Positions 1 to 5,634 of a DNA stretch of 6,602 nt are shown in pieces. The stretch is taken from contig JADZBZ010000213.1 in assembly GCA_020851835.1 (NCBI GenBank), positions 1 to 6,602 on the forward strand. The letters are read 5' to 3'. The notes below the pieces were generated by a model. It was not told where the DNA came from. It ran no database searches and saw nothing but the letters and a program-made list of their open reading frames with translations. Source of the DNA: Acidobacteriota bacterium. GTDB lineage: Bacteria; Acidobacteriota; Vicinamibacteria; Vicinamibacterales; UBA2999. A program made the translations under genes and the position numbers. Numbering within the stretch: position 1 is the stretch's first letter; the number at the start of each line of letters is the position of its first letter.

Positions 1-1500
1 GTCCCCAAGACCCTGCCGGCCCTGCTGGAGTCGGCCCCGGCCGACCGCACGGCCATCGTGCTGCCGGAGCAGAACCTGCGCATCTCGTATGGAGCGCTCC
101 GGCGCCAGGTGCAGGATCTCGCCGAACAGCTGGCGGCGGTCGGCATTGGTCCGGGCGACCGCGTCGGCATGGCCATCCCCAACGGCCTGCCCACCATCGT
201 CTCGTTCCTGGCCGCGTCGGTGGCGGGCACCGCCGCTCCGCTCAACCCCGGCTACAAGGAAGACGAGTTCCGCTTCTTCCTCGAGGACACGAATGCGAAG
301 GTTCTGCTCCTGCCACCCGAGGGGCTGGACGAGGCACGCCGCGCGGCCGGCACCGTGCCGATCCAGACCGTCGCGATGGATGAGCACGGCACGGTGAGCC
401 TGGCTGGAGTCACCGAGCGACGCGCGGTGTCGCCGCCGCACGTGGACGACGTGGCGCTCATCCTGCACACCAGCGGCAGCACGGGCCGGCCGAAGCGCGT
501 GCCGCTCAGTCACGCCAACCTGTCCATCTCGGCGCAGAACGTCGCCCGCAGCTATGCGCTGACCTCCGACGATGTGTCGCTGTGCGTGATGCCGCTCTTT
601 CACGTCCACGGACTGGTGGCCTCGACGCTCGCGACCCTGGCCTCGGGCGGCACGGTCGTCGTGCCCGCGAAGTTCTCGCCTCTCTCGTTCTGGCGCATCG
701 CCCAGGATGCCGGCGCCACGTGGTACTCGGCGGTCCCCACCATCCACCAACTGCTGCTGGCGCGGGTGAAACCGGGAGAGGCAAAGCCCGCCGGTGCGGA
801 GAAGCTCCGTTTCATCCGCTCGTGCAGCGCGTCGCTGCCGCCGCAGGTGATGCACGACCTTGAAGCAGCCTTCGGGGCGCCGGTGCTCGAGGCCTACGGC
901 ATGACCGAAGCGGCCCACCAGATGGCGTCGAGTCCGCTGCCACCGAGGCAGCGTCTGCCCGGCTCGGTCGGGCCCGGGTCCGACGTTCGCATCAGCATCC
1001 GGGACGAACAGGGACGCAATCTGGCCCCGGGCGAGCGTGGCGAGGTCTGCATCCTGGGCCCGAACGTGATCACCGGCTACGAGAACAACCCCGAGGCCAA
1101 CGCCACCTCCTTTTTCGAAGGCGGCTGGTTCCGCACCGGCGATCAGGGGATCCTCGACGAGAACGGCTATCTCACGCTGGTCGGCCGCCTCAAGGAGCTG
1201 ATCAACCGCGGCGGCGAGAAGATCTCGCCTCGCGAAATCGACGAGGTGCTGCTCGCGCATCCCCAGGTGGCCGAGGCGGTGTGCTTCGGCGTGCCGCATC
1301 GGACGTGGGGCGAAGAGGTGGCGGCCGCCGTCGTCCTGCGGGAGCCGGTGTCGGAAGACGATCTGCACACGTTCTGCAAGGAGCGGCTCGCGGACTACAA
1401 GCGCCCGAAGCAGATCCACGTCACCGACACGATTCCGCGCACCGCGACCGGCAAGATCCAGCGTCGTATCGTGGCCCAGGCCTTCGCCCCGAAGACATAG
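1..1500 (+). CDS. AMP-forming acyl-CoA ligase, probable oxalate--CoA ligase (5' partial)
   Basis: ANL-superfamily adenylating enzyme, predicted to activate a carboxylate with ATP and form a CoA thioester in the cytosol. The frame is open to the first base of the window, and the codons before the ATP-grasping part already read as a normal family N-terminus (TLPALLESAPADRTAIV). GTC at position 1 is not a start, so a few codons are missing; CTG at 58 is not the real start. Visible motifs are the phosphate-binding loop HTSGSTGRPK (466-495), YGMTE (895-909), WFRTGD (about 1126-1143), the hinge region GRLKELINRGGEKISP (about 1183-1230) and the C-terminal catalytic lysine in TGKIQRR (Lys codon 1453-1455). 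All core residues are present. The overall look resembles plant AAE3/yeast Pcs60 oxalyl-CoA synthetases, and the neighbouring OxlT-type transporter supports oxalate as substrate. The family call is firm; the substrate is inferred, and other short or branched acids remain possible. The stop codon abuts the next ATG. Confidence 0.9.
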   Translation, partial: VPKTLPALLESAPADRTAIVLPEQNLRISYGALRRQVQDLAEQLAAVGIGPGDRVGMAIPNGLPTIVSFLAASVAGTAAPLNPGYKEDEFRFFLEDTNAKVLLLPPEGLDEARRAAGTVPIQTVAMDEHGTVSLAGVTERRAVSPPHVDDVALILHTSGSTGRPKRVPLSHANLSISAQNVARSYALTSDDVSLCVMPLFHVHGLVASTLATLASGGTVVVPAKFSPLSFWRIAQDAGATWYSAVPTIHQLLLARVKPGEAKPAGAEKLRFIRSCSASLPPQVMHDLEAAFGAPVLEAYGMTEAAHQMASSPLPPRQRLPGSVGPGSDVRISIRDEQGRNLAPGERGEVCILGPNVITGYENNPEANATSFFEGGWFRTGDQGILDENGYLTLVGRLKELINRGGEKISPREIDEVLLAHPQVAEAVCFGVPHRTWGEEVAAAVVLREPVSEDDLHTFCKERLADYKRPKQIHVTDTIPRTATGKIQRRIVAQAFAPKT

Positions 1501-2481
1501 ATGCGCATCGTCATCGTCGGGGCGGGAGCGATAGGCGGGTACATCGGTGCGCGGCTGGCGAAGGCCGGTGCGGACGTCGTGCTCCATGCGCGGGGGCCGC
1601 ACCTGCACGCCATGCAGGAGCGCGGCCTGCGCGTGCTCAGCCCCGATGGCGACTTCGAGGTGACGCCCGCGGCAACCGGCGACCTGGGGTCGGTCGGTCG
1701 CGCCGACGTCGTGTTCCTCGGCGTGAAGGCGCACAGCCTGACGGCCCTGGCGCCCAGCCTGCCCCCGCTCCTGGGGCCCGATACGGTGGTGGTGAGCACG
1801 CAGAACGGCATTCCGTGGTGGTATTTTCAGGTCGGCGGCGGCGACCTGGCCGGGCTGCGGCTCGAGCGCGTGGACCCGGGCGGCGTGATTGCCGACACGA
1901 TCGAGGCGCGGCGCGTGCTCGGGTCACTCGCCTACTTCGCCACCGACATCGTCGAGCCCGGCGTGATTCGGCACACCGAGGGCAATCGCATCAGCTTCGG
2001 CGAGCCGGACGGGTCGAAGTCGGAGCGGGCGCGCCGCATCGCCGAGGCGCTCATTGCCGCCGGTTTCCGATGCCCGGTGACACCGCGATTCAGGCACGAA
2101 CTGTGGGTGAAGCTGCTCGGGAACGTGGCCTTCAATCCCATCAGCGCGCTCACGCGGGGCACGCTCGAGGAGTTGGCACGTCATCCGGAGGTGTCGCGCG
2201 TGGTGCGCGACGTGATGGGAGAAACCGAAGCGGTAGCCGCCAGGCTCGGCATCGAGTTACCGATCTCCATCGACCAGCGCATGGCCGGCGCCGAGAAAGT
2301 GGGCGCGCACAAGACGTCGATGCTCCAGGACCTCGAGGCGGGCCGCCCCATGGAAATCGAGGCCGTGGTGGGGGCCGTGGTGGAACTCGGCGAGCGGCTC
2401 GAGGTGCCCATGCCGGCCACGCGCGCGGTGTACGCGTGCGCGCGGATGCTCGACGAGCACAGGCGAGGCCGGCCACGGTGA
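1501..2481 (+). CDS. ketopantoate reductase-family oxidoreductase, possible oxalyl-CoA reductase (PanE2-like)
   Basis: A 326-residue 6-phosphogluconate-dehydrogenase-like NAD(P)-dependent reductase, usual length for the family. The N-terminal Rossmann fold carries GAGAIG (residues 7-12) and Arg31 at the end of beta-2, where ketopantoate reductases bind the NADPH phosphate. Residues matching the E. coli PanE active site are visible: Lys76, Asn102 in QNG, Lys204 in ELWVKLLGN (general acid), Asn208, Asn212, Ser273 and Glu285. QNG is followed by an aromatic stretch, IPWWYF (104-109), not typical of housekeeping PanE. The ATG directly follows the ligase stop codon with no gap and no clear Shine-Dalgarno sequence, so translation is probably coupled. 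In Methylobacterium extorquens a PanE paralogue (PanE2) is an oxalyl-CoA reductase giving glyoxylate. Placement between an oxalate-CoA-ligase-like gene and an OxlT-type transporter makes that role more likely here than pantothenate synthesis. The family is certain, the substrate inferred. Confidence 0.9.
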   Translation: MRIVIVGAGAIGGYIGARLAKAGADVVLHARGPHLHAMQERGLRVLSPDGDFEVTPAATGDLGSVGRADVVFLGVKAHSLTALAPSLPPLLGPDTVVVSTQNGIPWWYFQVGGGDLAGLRLERVDPGGVIADTIEARRVLGSLAYFATDIVEPGVIRHTEGNRISFGEPDGSKSERARRIAEALIAAGFRCPVTPRFRHELWVKLLGNVAFNPISALTRGTLEELARHPEVSRVVRDVMGETEAVAARLGIELPISIDQRMAGAEKVGAHKTSMLQDLEAGRPMEIEAVVGAVVELGERLEVPMPATRAVYACARMLDEHRRGRPR

Positions 2482-2504
2482 GTGCCTGGGCGAAGGGTCG
2501 GAAC

Positions 2505-2510
2505 AGGAGG
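2505..2510 (+). promoter_or_regulatory. Shine-Dalgarno sequence for the OxlT-type gene
   Basis: AGGAGG is a perfect anti-16S match in the 34-base gap after the reductase gene. It ends five bases before TTG 2516 and 11 bases before GTG 2522, so it favours the TTG start but does not exclude the GTG. Such a strong site suggests independent, high translation of the transporter within the operon. Confidence 0.75.
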
Positions 2511-2515
2511 ACGCG

Positions 2516-3754
2516 TTGAACGTGAACAACCGTTGGTTCCAGCTGGTCGCGTCACTGATCGCGATGGTCATGATCGCGAACCTGCAGTATGCCTGGACGC
2601 TCTTCGTGGGTCCGCTCCAGACCGGAACGGGCTGGAAGCTGTCGGATATCCAGTTCGCCTTCACGCTCTTCATCCTGTTCCAGACCTGGGTTCAGCCCCT
2701 GGATGGATGGCTCATCGACCGGCTGGGCCCGCGCGGATTCATCAGTGCCGCCGGGCTGCTCTGCGGCCTGGGATGGGCGGGCATGGGCTACGCCACGTCG
2801 CTGCCGATGCTCTACGGCCTGTACTGCATGGCGGGCATGGGCGCGGCCTTCGTCTACAGCGGTTCCATCGGTTCCGCGCTCAAGTGGTTCAAGAACCGGC
2901 GCGGCCTCGCCTCCGGCGTCATGGCCGCGGGCTTCGGCGGCGGTACCGCCCTCTTCATTCCCTTCATCTCCTGGGTCATCAGCACCAGTGGATACCGATC
3001 GGCCTTCGTCGCGACCGGGCTCTTCCAAGGTCTGGTCATCCTCACGATTGCCCAATTCCTCAGGCACCCGCCGCAGGAACCGTCCGTGCCTGCCGCGGCC
3101 ACCACCTACCGCGCCGCCGCCGCACCGCGCCACCACTACACCACGCTCGAGATGCTGCGCACGCCGCAGTTCTACGTGATGTACCTGATGTTCATGCTGA
3201 TGGCCACGGGCGGCCTGCTGGTGACGGCCAACGCGGGTCCGATGGCTCGTTCGTGGGGGCTCACCGCTGCGGCGCTGACGCTGGCTACCACCCTGAGCCC
3301 TCTGGCCAATGGCGGGAGTCGCGTGTTCTGGGGCTGGGCCTCGGATCGGCTCGGCCGCGAGAACACGATGGTTCTCACCTTCGTGTTGCAAGCCATCTGC
3401 CTGCTGCTGGTCATTGTCGTCGGCCAGCGCTCGGGTGGCTTGTTCGCCCTCTCACTGGTTCTGGTGTATTTCACCTGGGGCCAGATCTACTCGCTGTTTC
3501 CCGCCACCTCCGCCGACTACTTCGGCGTGCGTCATGCCACCTCGAACTACGCGGTGCTCTACTCGGCCAAGGGTGTGGCGTCGATCATCGGCGGATGGTT
3601 CGGGGCATCCCTGTACGAGCGGTTCGGCAACTGGGAAGTGGCCTTCTATGGCAGCGCGCTGATGGCCTTCATGGCGGCGCTGCTCGCCGTTGTCCTCCGC
3701 GCGTCGAAGGCGTCCGTGCACCTGCAGGTCCCAGCACAGGCCGAGGCCAAGTAA
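2516..3754 (+). CDS. oxlT: oxalate/formate antiporter-type MFS transporter (OxlT family)
   Basis: A 412-residue inner-membrane carrier of the major facilitator superfamily with about 12 hydrophobic helices and no signal peptide. The N-terminus (NNRWFQLV, then MVMIANLQYAWTLFVGP) closely matches Oxalobacter formigenes OxlT. MFS motif A appears as GWLIDRLGPRG (64-74). The two membrane charges that bind oxalate in OxlT, Arg272 and Lys355, correspond to Arg269 (NGGSRVFWGW) and Lys352 (YSAKGVAS), with the same 83-residue spacing. Trp321 and Tyr325 fall at the positions of OxlT Trp324 and Tyr328, and Gln24/Tyr25 look like its Gln34/Tyr35. The helix 6-7 loop (about 183-212) is Ala/Pro-rich and basic. 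TTG at 2516 is chosen because AGGAGG ends five bases before it; GTG at 2522 is the alternative. It would import oxalate for the enzymes encoded upstream. The counter-substrate is formate in Oxalobacter but is unknown here. Confidence 0.92.
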   Translation: MNVNNRWFQLVASLIAMVMIANLQYAWTLFVGPLQTGTGWKLSDIQFAFTLFILFQTWVQPLDGWLIDRLGPRGFISAAGLLCGLGWAGMGYATSLPMLYGLYCMAGMGAAFVYSGSIGSALKWFKNRRGLASGVMAAGFGGGTALFIPFISWVISTSGYRSAFVATGLFQGLVILTIAQFLRHPPQEPSVPAAATTYRAAAAPRHHYTTLEMLRTPQFYVMYLMFMLMATGGLLVTANAGPMARSWGLTAAALTLATTLSPLANGGSRVFWGWASDRLGRENTMVLTFVLQAICLLLVIVVGQRSGGLFALSLVLVYFTWGQIYSLFPATSADYFGVRHATSNYAVLYSAKGVASIIGGWFGASLYERFGNWEVAFYGSALMAFMAALLAVVLRASKASVHLQVPAQAEAK

Positions 3755-3780
3755 CCGCCGCGGGGATCGCGCGACACACC

Positions 3781-3785
3781 GGAGG
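3781..3785 (+). promoter_or_regulatory. Shine-Dalgarno sequence for the MhpD-like gene
   Basis: GGAGG lies six bases before ATG 3792 in the 37-base gap after the transporter stop codon. It decides the start of the hydratase-family gene, because the frame stays open upstream into the transporter gene, as far as 3690. Confidence 0.75.
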
Positions 3786-3791
3786 GCAGCC

Positions 3792-4616
3792 ATGGACCCG
3801 AACGCCACCACGGGCCTCGCCCGCGAAATCCTGGACGCCTATGCCAAACCGCACGCCATCGCCGTCGCCCCCTCGGGCCGCGACGGCGGCCTGGATCTCG
3901 CCACCGCCTACGGCGTGGAGTCGGCCATTGTCGGGCTGCGCCGCGCGGCAGGGCACACCCCGGTCGGGCTCAAGGTCGGGTATGCGAACAAGGCGGTGTG
4001 GCGGGCGCTCAAGCTCGAGACGCTGGTGTGGGCACACATGTACGACGACACGGTGGAGCACGCACCTGCCAACAGGGCGTCGCTCGACGTGAGCCGGTTG
4101 TTCGCGCCGAAGATCGAACCCGAGATCGTCTTCAAGCTCGCGCGCCCGCTCGACGCAGACGCCGCAGACGCGGCGGCCGTGCTCGGCGCGGTCGAGTGGG
4201 TCGCGCTCGGATTCGAGATTATCGACTGTGTCTTTCCCGACTGGAAGGTGCAGCCGGCCGACTTCGTCGCCGCCAAGGGGCTGCACGCGCGGTTGATCGT
4301 CGGCGCGCCACGGACCGTGGACAATGCGACCATTCCGGCGCTGGTGGACGCACTCGCCACGTTCAAAGTGAAACTGTCGAAGGACGGCGAGGGGGTGGCC
4401 GAAGGCGGGGGCCGCAACTCGCTCCGCAGCCCGGCGTTGTGCCTCGGCGAACTGGCGTCGGCCCTGCGCCGGCAAGCCGGCTCGGCTCGGCTCGCCGCGG
4501 GCGCGCTCATCAGCTCGGGGACGCTGACCGAGTCGCAACCGATCGGCCCGGATCAGGCGTGGACCGCCTCGCTCCAAGGCATCGATCTGCCGGATCTCAC
4601 GCTGCGGACTGTTTGA
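3792..4616 (+). CDS. 2-keto-4-pentenoate hydratase / 2-oxo-acid decarboxylase family protein (MhpD-like, FAH fold)
   Basis: A 274-residue cytosolic enzyme of the MhpD/DmpE/DmpH group, close to the usual 260-270 residues. These enzymes use Mg2+ or Mn2+ to hydrate or decarboxylate unsaturated 2-oxo acids. Visible features are GLKVGY (residues 59-64, with the conserved Lys61), the metal ligands Glu109 and Glu111 in IEPEIVFKL, Glu142 in GFEIID, Asp150 and ADFVA (156-160), and a C-terminal SSGTLTESQPI (241-251) where hydratases have a VLSGS-type loop. A short Asp/Ala run (121-129) lies in a loop. The frame is open further upstream, but ATG 3792 is chosen because GGAGG at 3781-3785 is well placed and the family-like sequence (ILDAYAKPHAIA) begins soon after. 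It is the last gene of the putative oxalate operon. Substrate and role are unknown: it may handle a 2-oxo acid formed from glyoxylate or be unrelated. Whether it is a hydratase or a decarboxylase cannot be told from sequence alone. Confidence 0.88.
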   Translation: MDPNATTGLAREILDAYAKPHAIAVAPSGRDGGLDLATAYGVESAIVGLRRAAGHTPVGLKVGYANKAVWRALKLETLVWAHMYDDTVEHAPANRASLDVSRLFAPKIEPEIVFKLARPLDADAADAAAVLGAVEWVALGFEIIDCVFPDWKVQPADFVAAKGLHARLIVGAPRTVDNATIPALVDALATFKVKLSKDGEGVAEGGGRNSLRSPALCLGELASALRRQAGSARLAAGALISSGTLTESQPIGPDQAWTASLQGIDLPDLTLRTV

Positions 4617-4633
4617 GGGAGAAGAAGCCCTCA
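4614..4633. terminator. weak hairpin between convergent genes
   Basis: TGAGGG (4614-4619) and CCCTCA (4628-4633) are perfect reverse complements around an 8-base loop. The left arm includes the stop codon of the MhpD-like gene. No T-run follows on either strand, so a factor-independent terminator is not well supported. The position between two convergent genes is the main reason to list it. Confidence 0.25.
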
Positions 4634-4659
4634 CGCACCGGACGCGTCGAGGGCGTCGG

Positions 4660-5610
4660 CTACCTCAGCACGTACGACCCGCCGATCGCCGCCGCCGCGA
4701 GCAGCCCCGTACCGAGCTCGCGCAGGCCGAGCCGCACGGCCGGAATCGAGGGCGCATCAGGACGCAGGTGCCACGCCGCGCGCACGGCGAGCAGCACCAC
4801 CACCAGCACCACTCCCCGGGGCATCACGTGCACGCTCGCCAGACCGGCCGCGCCCACCAGCGCCAGCAGGTGTGCCGCCGCCGGGCCGCGCGCGTCGGGT
4901 CGCTGGCCGTGCAGTCGCCGCACGCGCTCGCGAACCGTCACGATGGCGGGTAGCACCAGGGCCAGCGCCGCGGCCCACAGCGACAGGGCATCGGGCCACG
5001 ACAGTCCGGCCGCCAGTCCTGCGGCGCAGGCGACACCAGCCAGCGCCTGGGCCCCCGCCAGTTCGGCCACGAGGGTGCGGCCCTCGCCGCGACCGTCGTA
5101 CCAGATGTGGATGGCGGCAAGCGGGGCCGCCAGGAGTGCAACCGGCCAGAAGCGATGGGTCGCGGCCACCGCGGCGCCGCCAAGCGCCAGCGCTGCCCCA
5201 AGCAGGACGCTCGCGCCCAGTATCAGGGCCACGCGCGTGCGCGGCACCCGCCGCCGGCGCCGCAGGTCGTCAAGGGCCAGCTTCAGAGGTTGTCGAGCCA
5301 GGAACACCAGCAGGGCGGCGAGTGACAGCAGGAGTGTTGCCCTGGAGGGCACCGCCATCAGCGCGATGATGAGGGGCTCGACGAGAAACGCCCAGCCCCC
5401 GTGCTCGGTCGGCAGCAGCAGCGGCCGCAGCCTGACTGGCCGGCCGTGCGACCCTGGTCGTGGAGTGTGGATGGCTGCGCTCTGAACCTGCGTGGCTGAC
5501 TCCCGTGTCCGAAGTCCTCCTCGTGGCGCCGAAACCCGTGGGAGTGGGCGGATTATAGCCCTTCCACTCGCTTCCCATCGCCTGGCGTCGCGCCATCGTG
5601 CGCCCGGCAC
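4660..5610 (-). CDS. YwiC-like integral membrane protein, function unknown (start uncertain)
   Basis: A polytopic membrane protein with the YwiC-family signature near its N-terminus, LPTEHGGW (residues 66-73 counted from GTG 5610), followed by about nine hydrophobic segments (roughly 74-87, 91-105, 127-150, 154-170, 182-203, 207-225, 245-262, 266-282, 297-315). Conserved-looking polar loops are RQPLKLALDDL (106-116), YDGRGEGRT (171-179), VRERVRR (226-232) and RELG (297-300). No enzymatic function is established for the family. The GTG start at 5610 is the only ATG/GTG/TTG before the signature, but the first 60 residues do not look like protein: 25 of 60 codons end in A or T, against 9 of the next 60. 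The true product probably begins between about 5475 and 5428, perhaps at a non-standard codon (for example CTG 5430) or where a base has been miscalled. The gene is convergent with the oxalate operon and divergent from the dipeptidase gene. The family call is fairly sure; the 5' boundary is not. Confidence 0.78.
   Translation of the reverse strand: MPGARWRDARRWEASGRAIIRPLPRVSAPRGGLRTRESATQVQSAAIHTPRPGSHGRPVRLRPLLLPTEHGGWAFLVEPLIIALMAVPSRATLLLSLAALLVFLARQPLKLALDDLRRRRRVPRTRVALILGASVLLGAALALGGAAVAATHRFWPVALLAAPLAAIHIWYDGRGEGRTLVAELAGAQALAGVACAAGLAAGLSWPDALSLWAAALALVLPAIVTVRERVRRLHGQRPDARGPAAAHLLALVGAAGLASVHVMPRGVVLVVVLLAVRAAWHLRPDAPSIPAVRLGLRELGTGLLAAAAIGGSYVLR
5542..5569. repeat. imperfect inverted repeat in the divergent control region
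   Basis: GAGTGG (5542-5547) and CCACTC (5564-5569) are perfect reverse complements separated by 16 bases. An inner GGGC (5546-5549) and GCCC (5558-5561) also pair, though offset relative to the outer arms. The dyad is centred on the - strand TATAAT, so it could be an operator. A 6-base match this close may also be chance in GC-rich DNA. Confidence 0.3.
5552..5557 (-). promoter_or_regulatory. candidate -10 element for the YwiC-like gene
   Basis: On the - strand this is a perfect TATAAT in otherwise GC-rich DNA. No good -35 hexamer is seen 16-18 bases upstream. Transcription would start near 5545, leaving a leader of roughly 115 bases before the family-like coding sequence. This fits the view that the GTG at 5610 is not the true start. 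It sits in the middle of an imperfect dyad (5542-5569). Confidence 0.45.
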
Positions 5611-5621
5611 TGGCGCCGTGT

Positions 5622-5627
5622 TCTAAT
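5622..5627 (+). promoter_or_regulatory. candidate -10 element for the M19 dipeptidase gene
   Basis: TCTAAT differs from TATAAT at one base and ends seven bases before ATG 5635. Transcription from it would begin at or next to the ATG, giving a leaderless or nearly leaderless mRNA, which agrees with the lack of a Shine-Dalgarno sequence. No convincing -35 hexamer is visible 17 bases upstream. Confidence 0.35.
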
Positions 5628-5634
5628 CTCCCTC

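Noticed and set aside
1281..2519. + strand open frame (412 codons) spanning the ligase/reductase junction
   Set aside because: Arg/Gly/Ala-rich shadow in a different frame from two well-supported enzymes; no family character.
2482..4092. Long + strand open frame (536 codons) across the transporter gene and into the next
   Set aside because: It is rich in Arg, Pro, Gly and His without domain character, and overlaps the clear OxlT-like gene in another frame. Long shadow frames are expected in GC-rich DNA.
4152..4178. Short GCAGACGCC-like tandem pattern in the MhpD-like gene
   Set aside because: It encodes a short Asp/Ala loop in frame; too short to be more than local codon repetition.
3669..4634. 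Antisense open frame (321 codons) opposite the MhpD-like gene
   Set aside because: No recognisable motif; the + strand frame has intact metal ligands and a Shine-Dalgarno sequence.
4617..4659. Possible strong bidirectional terminator in the convergent gap
   Set aside because: Only a 6-base stem and a second 5-base stem (GACGC/GCGTC) are visible, with no T-run on either strand; kept only as a low-confidence hairpin.
3998..5485. Long + strand open frame (495 codons) running through the MhpD-like gene and opposite the YwiC-like gene
   Set aside because: The product is low-complexity Arg/Ala/Ser-rich and crosses two well-supported genes on different strands.
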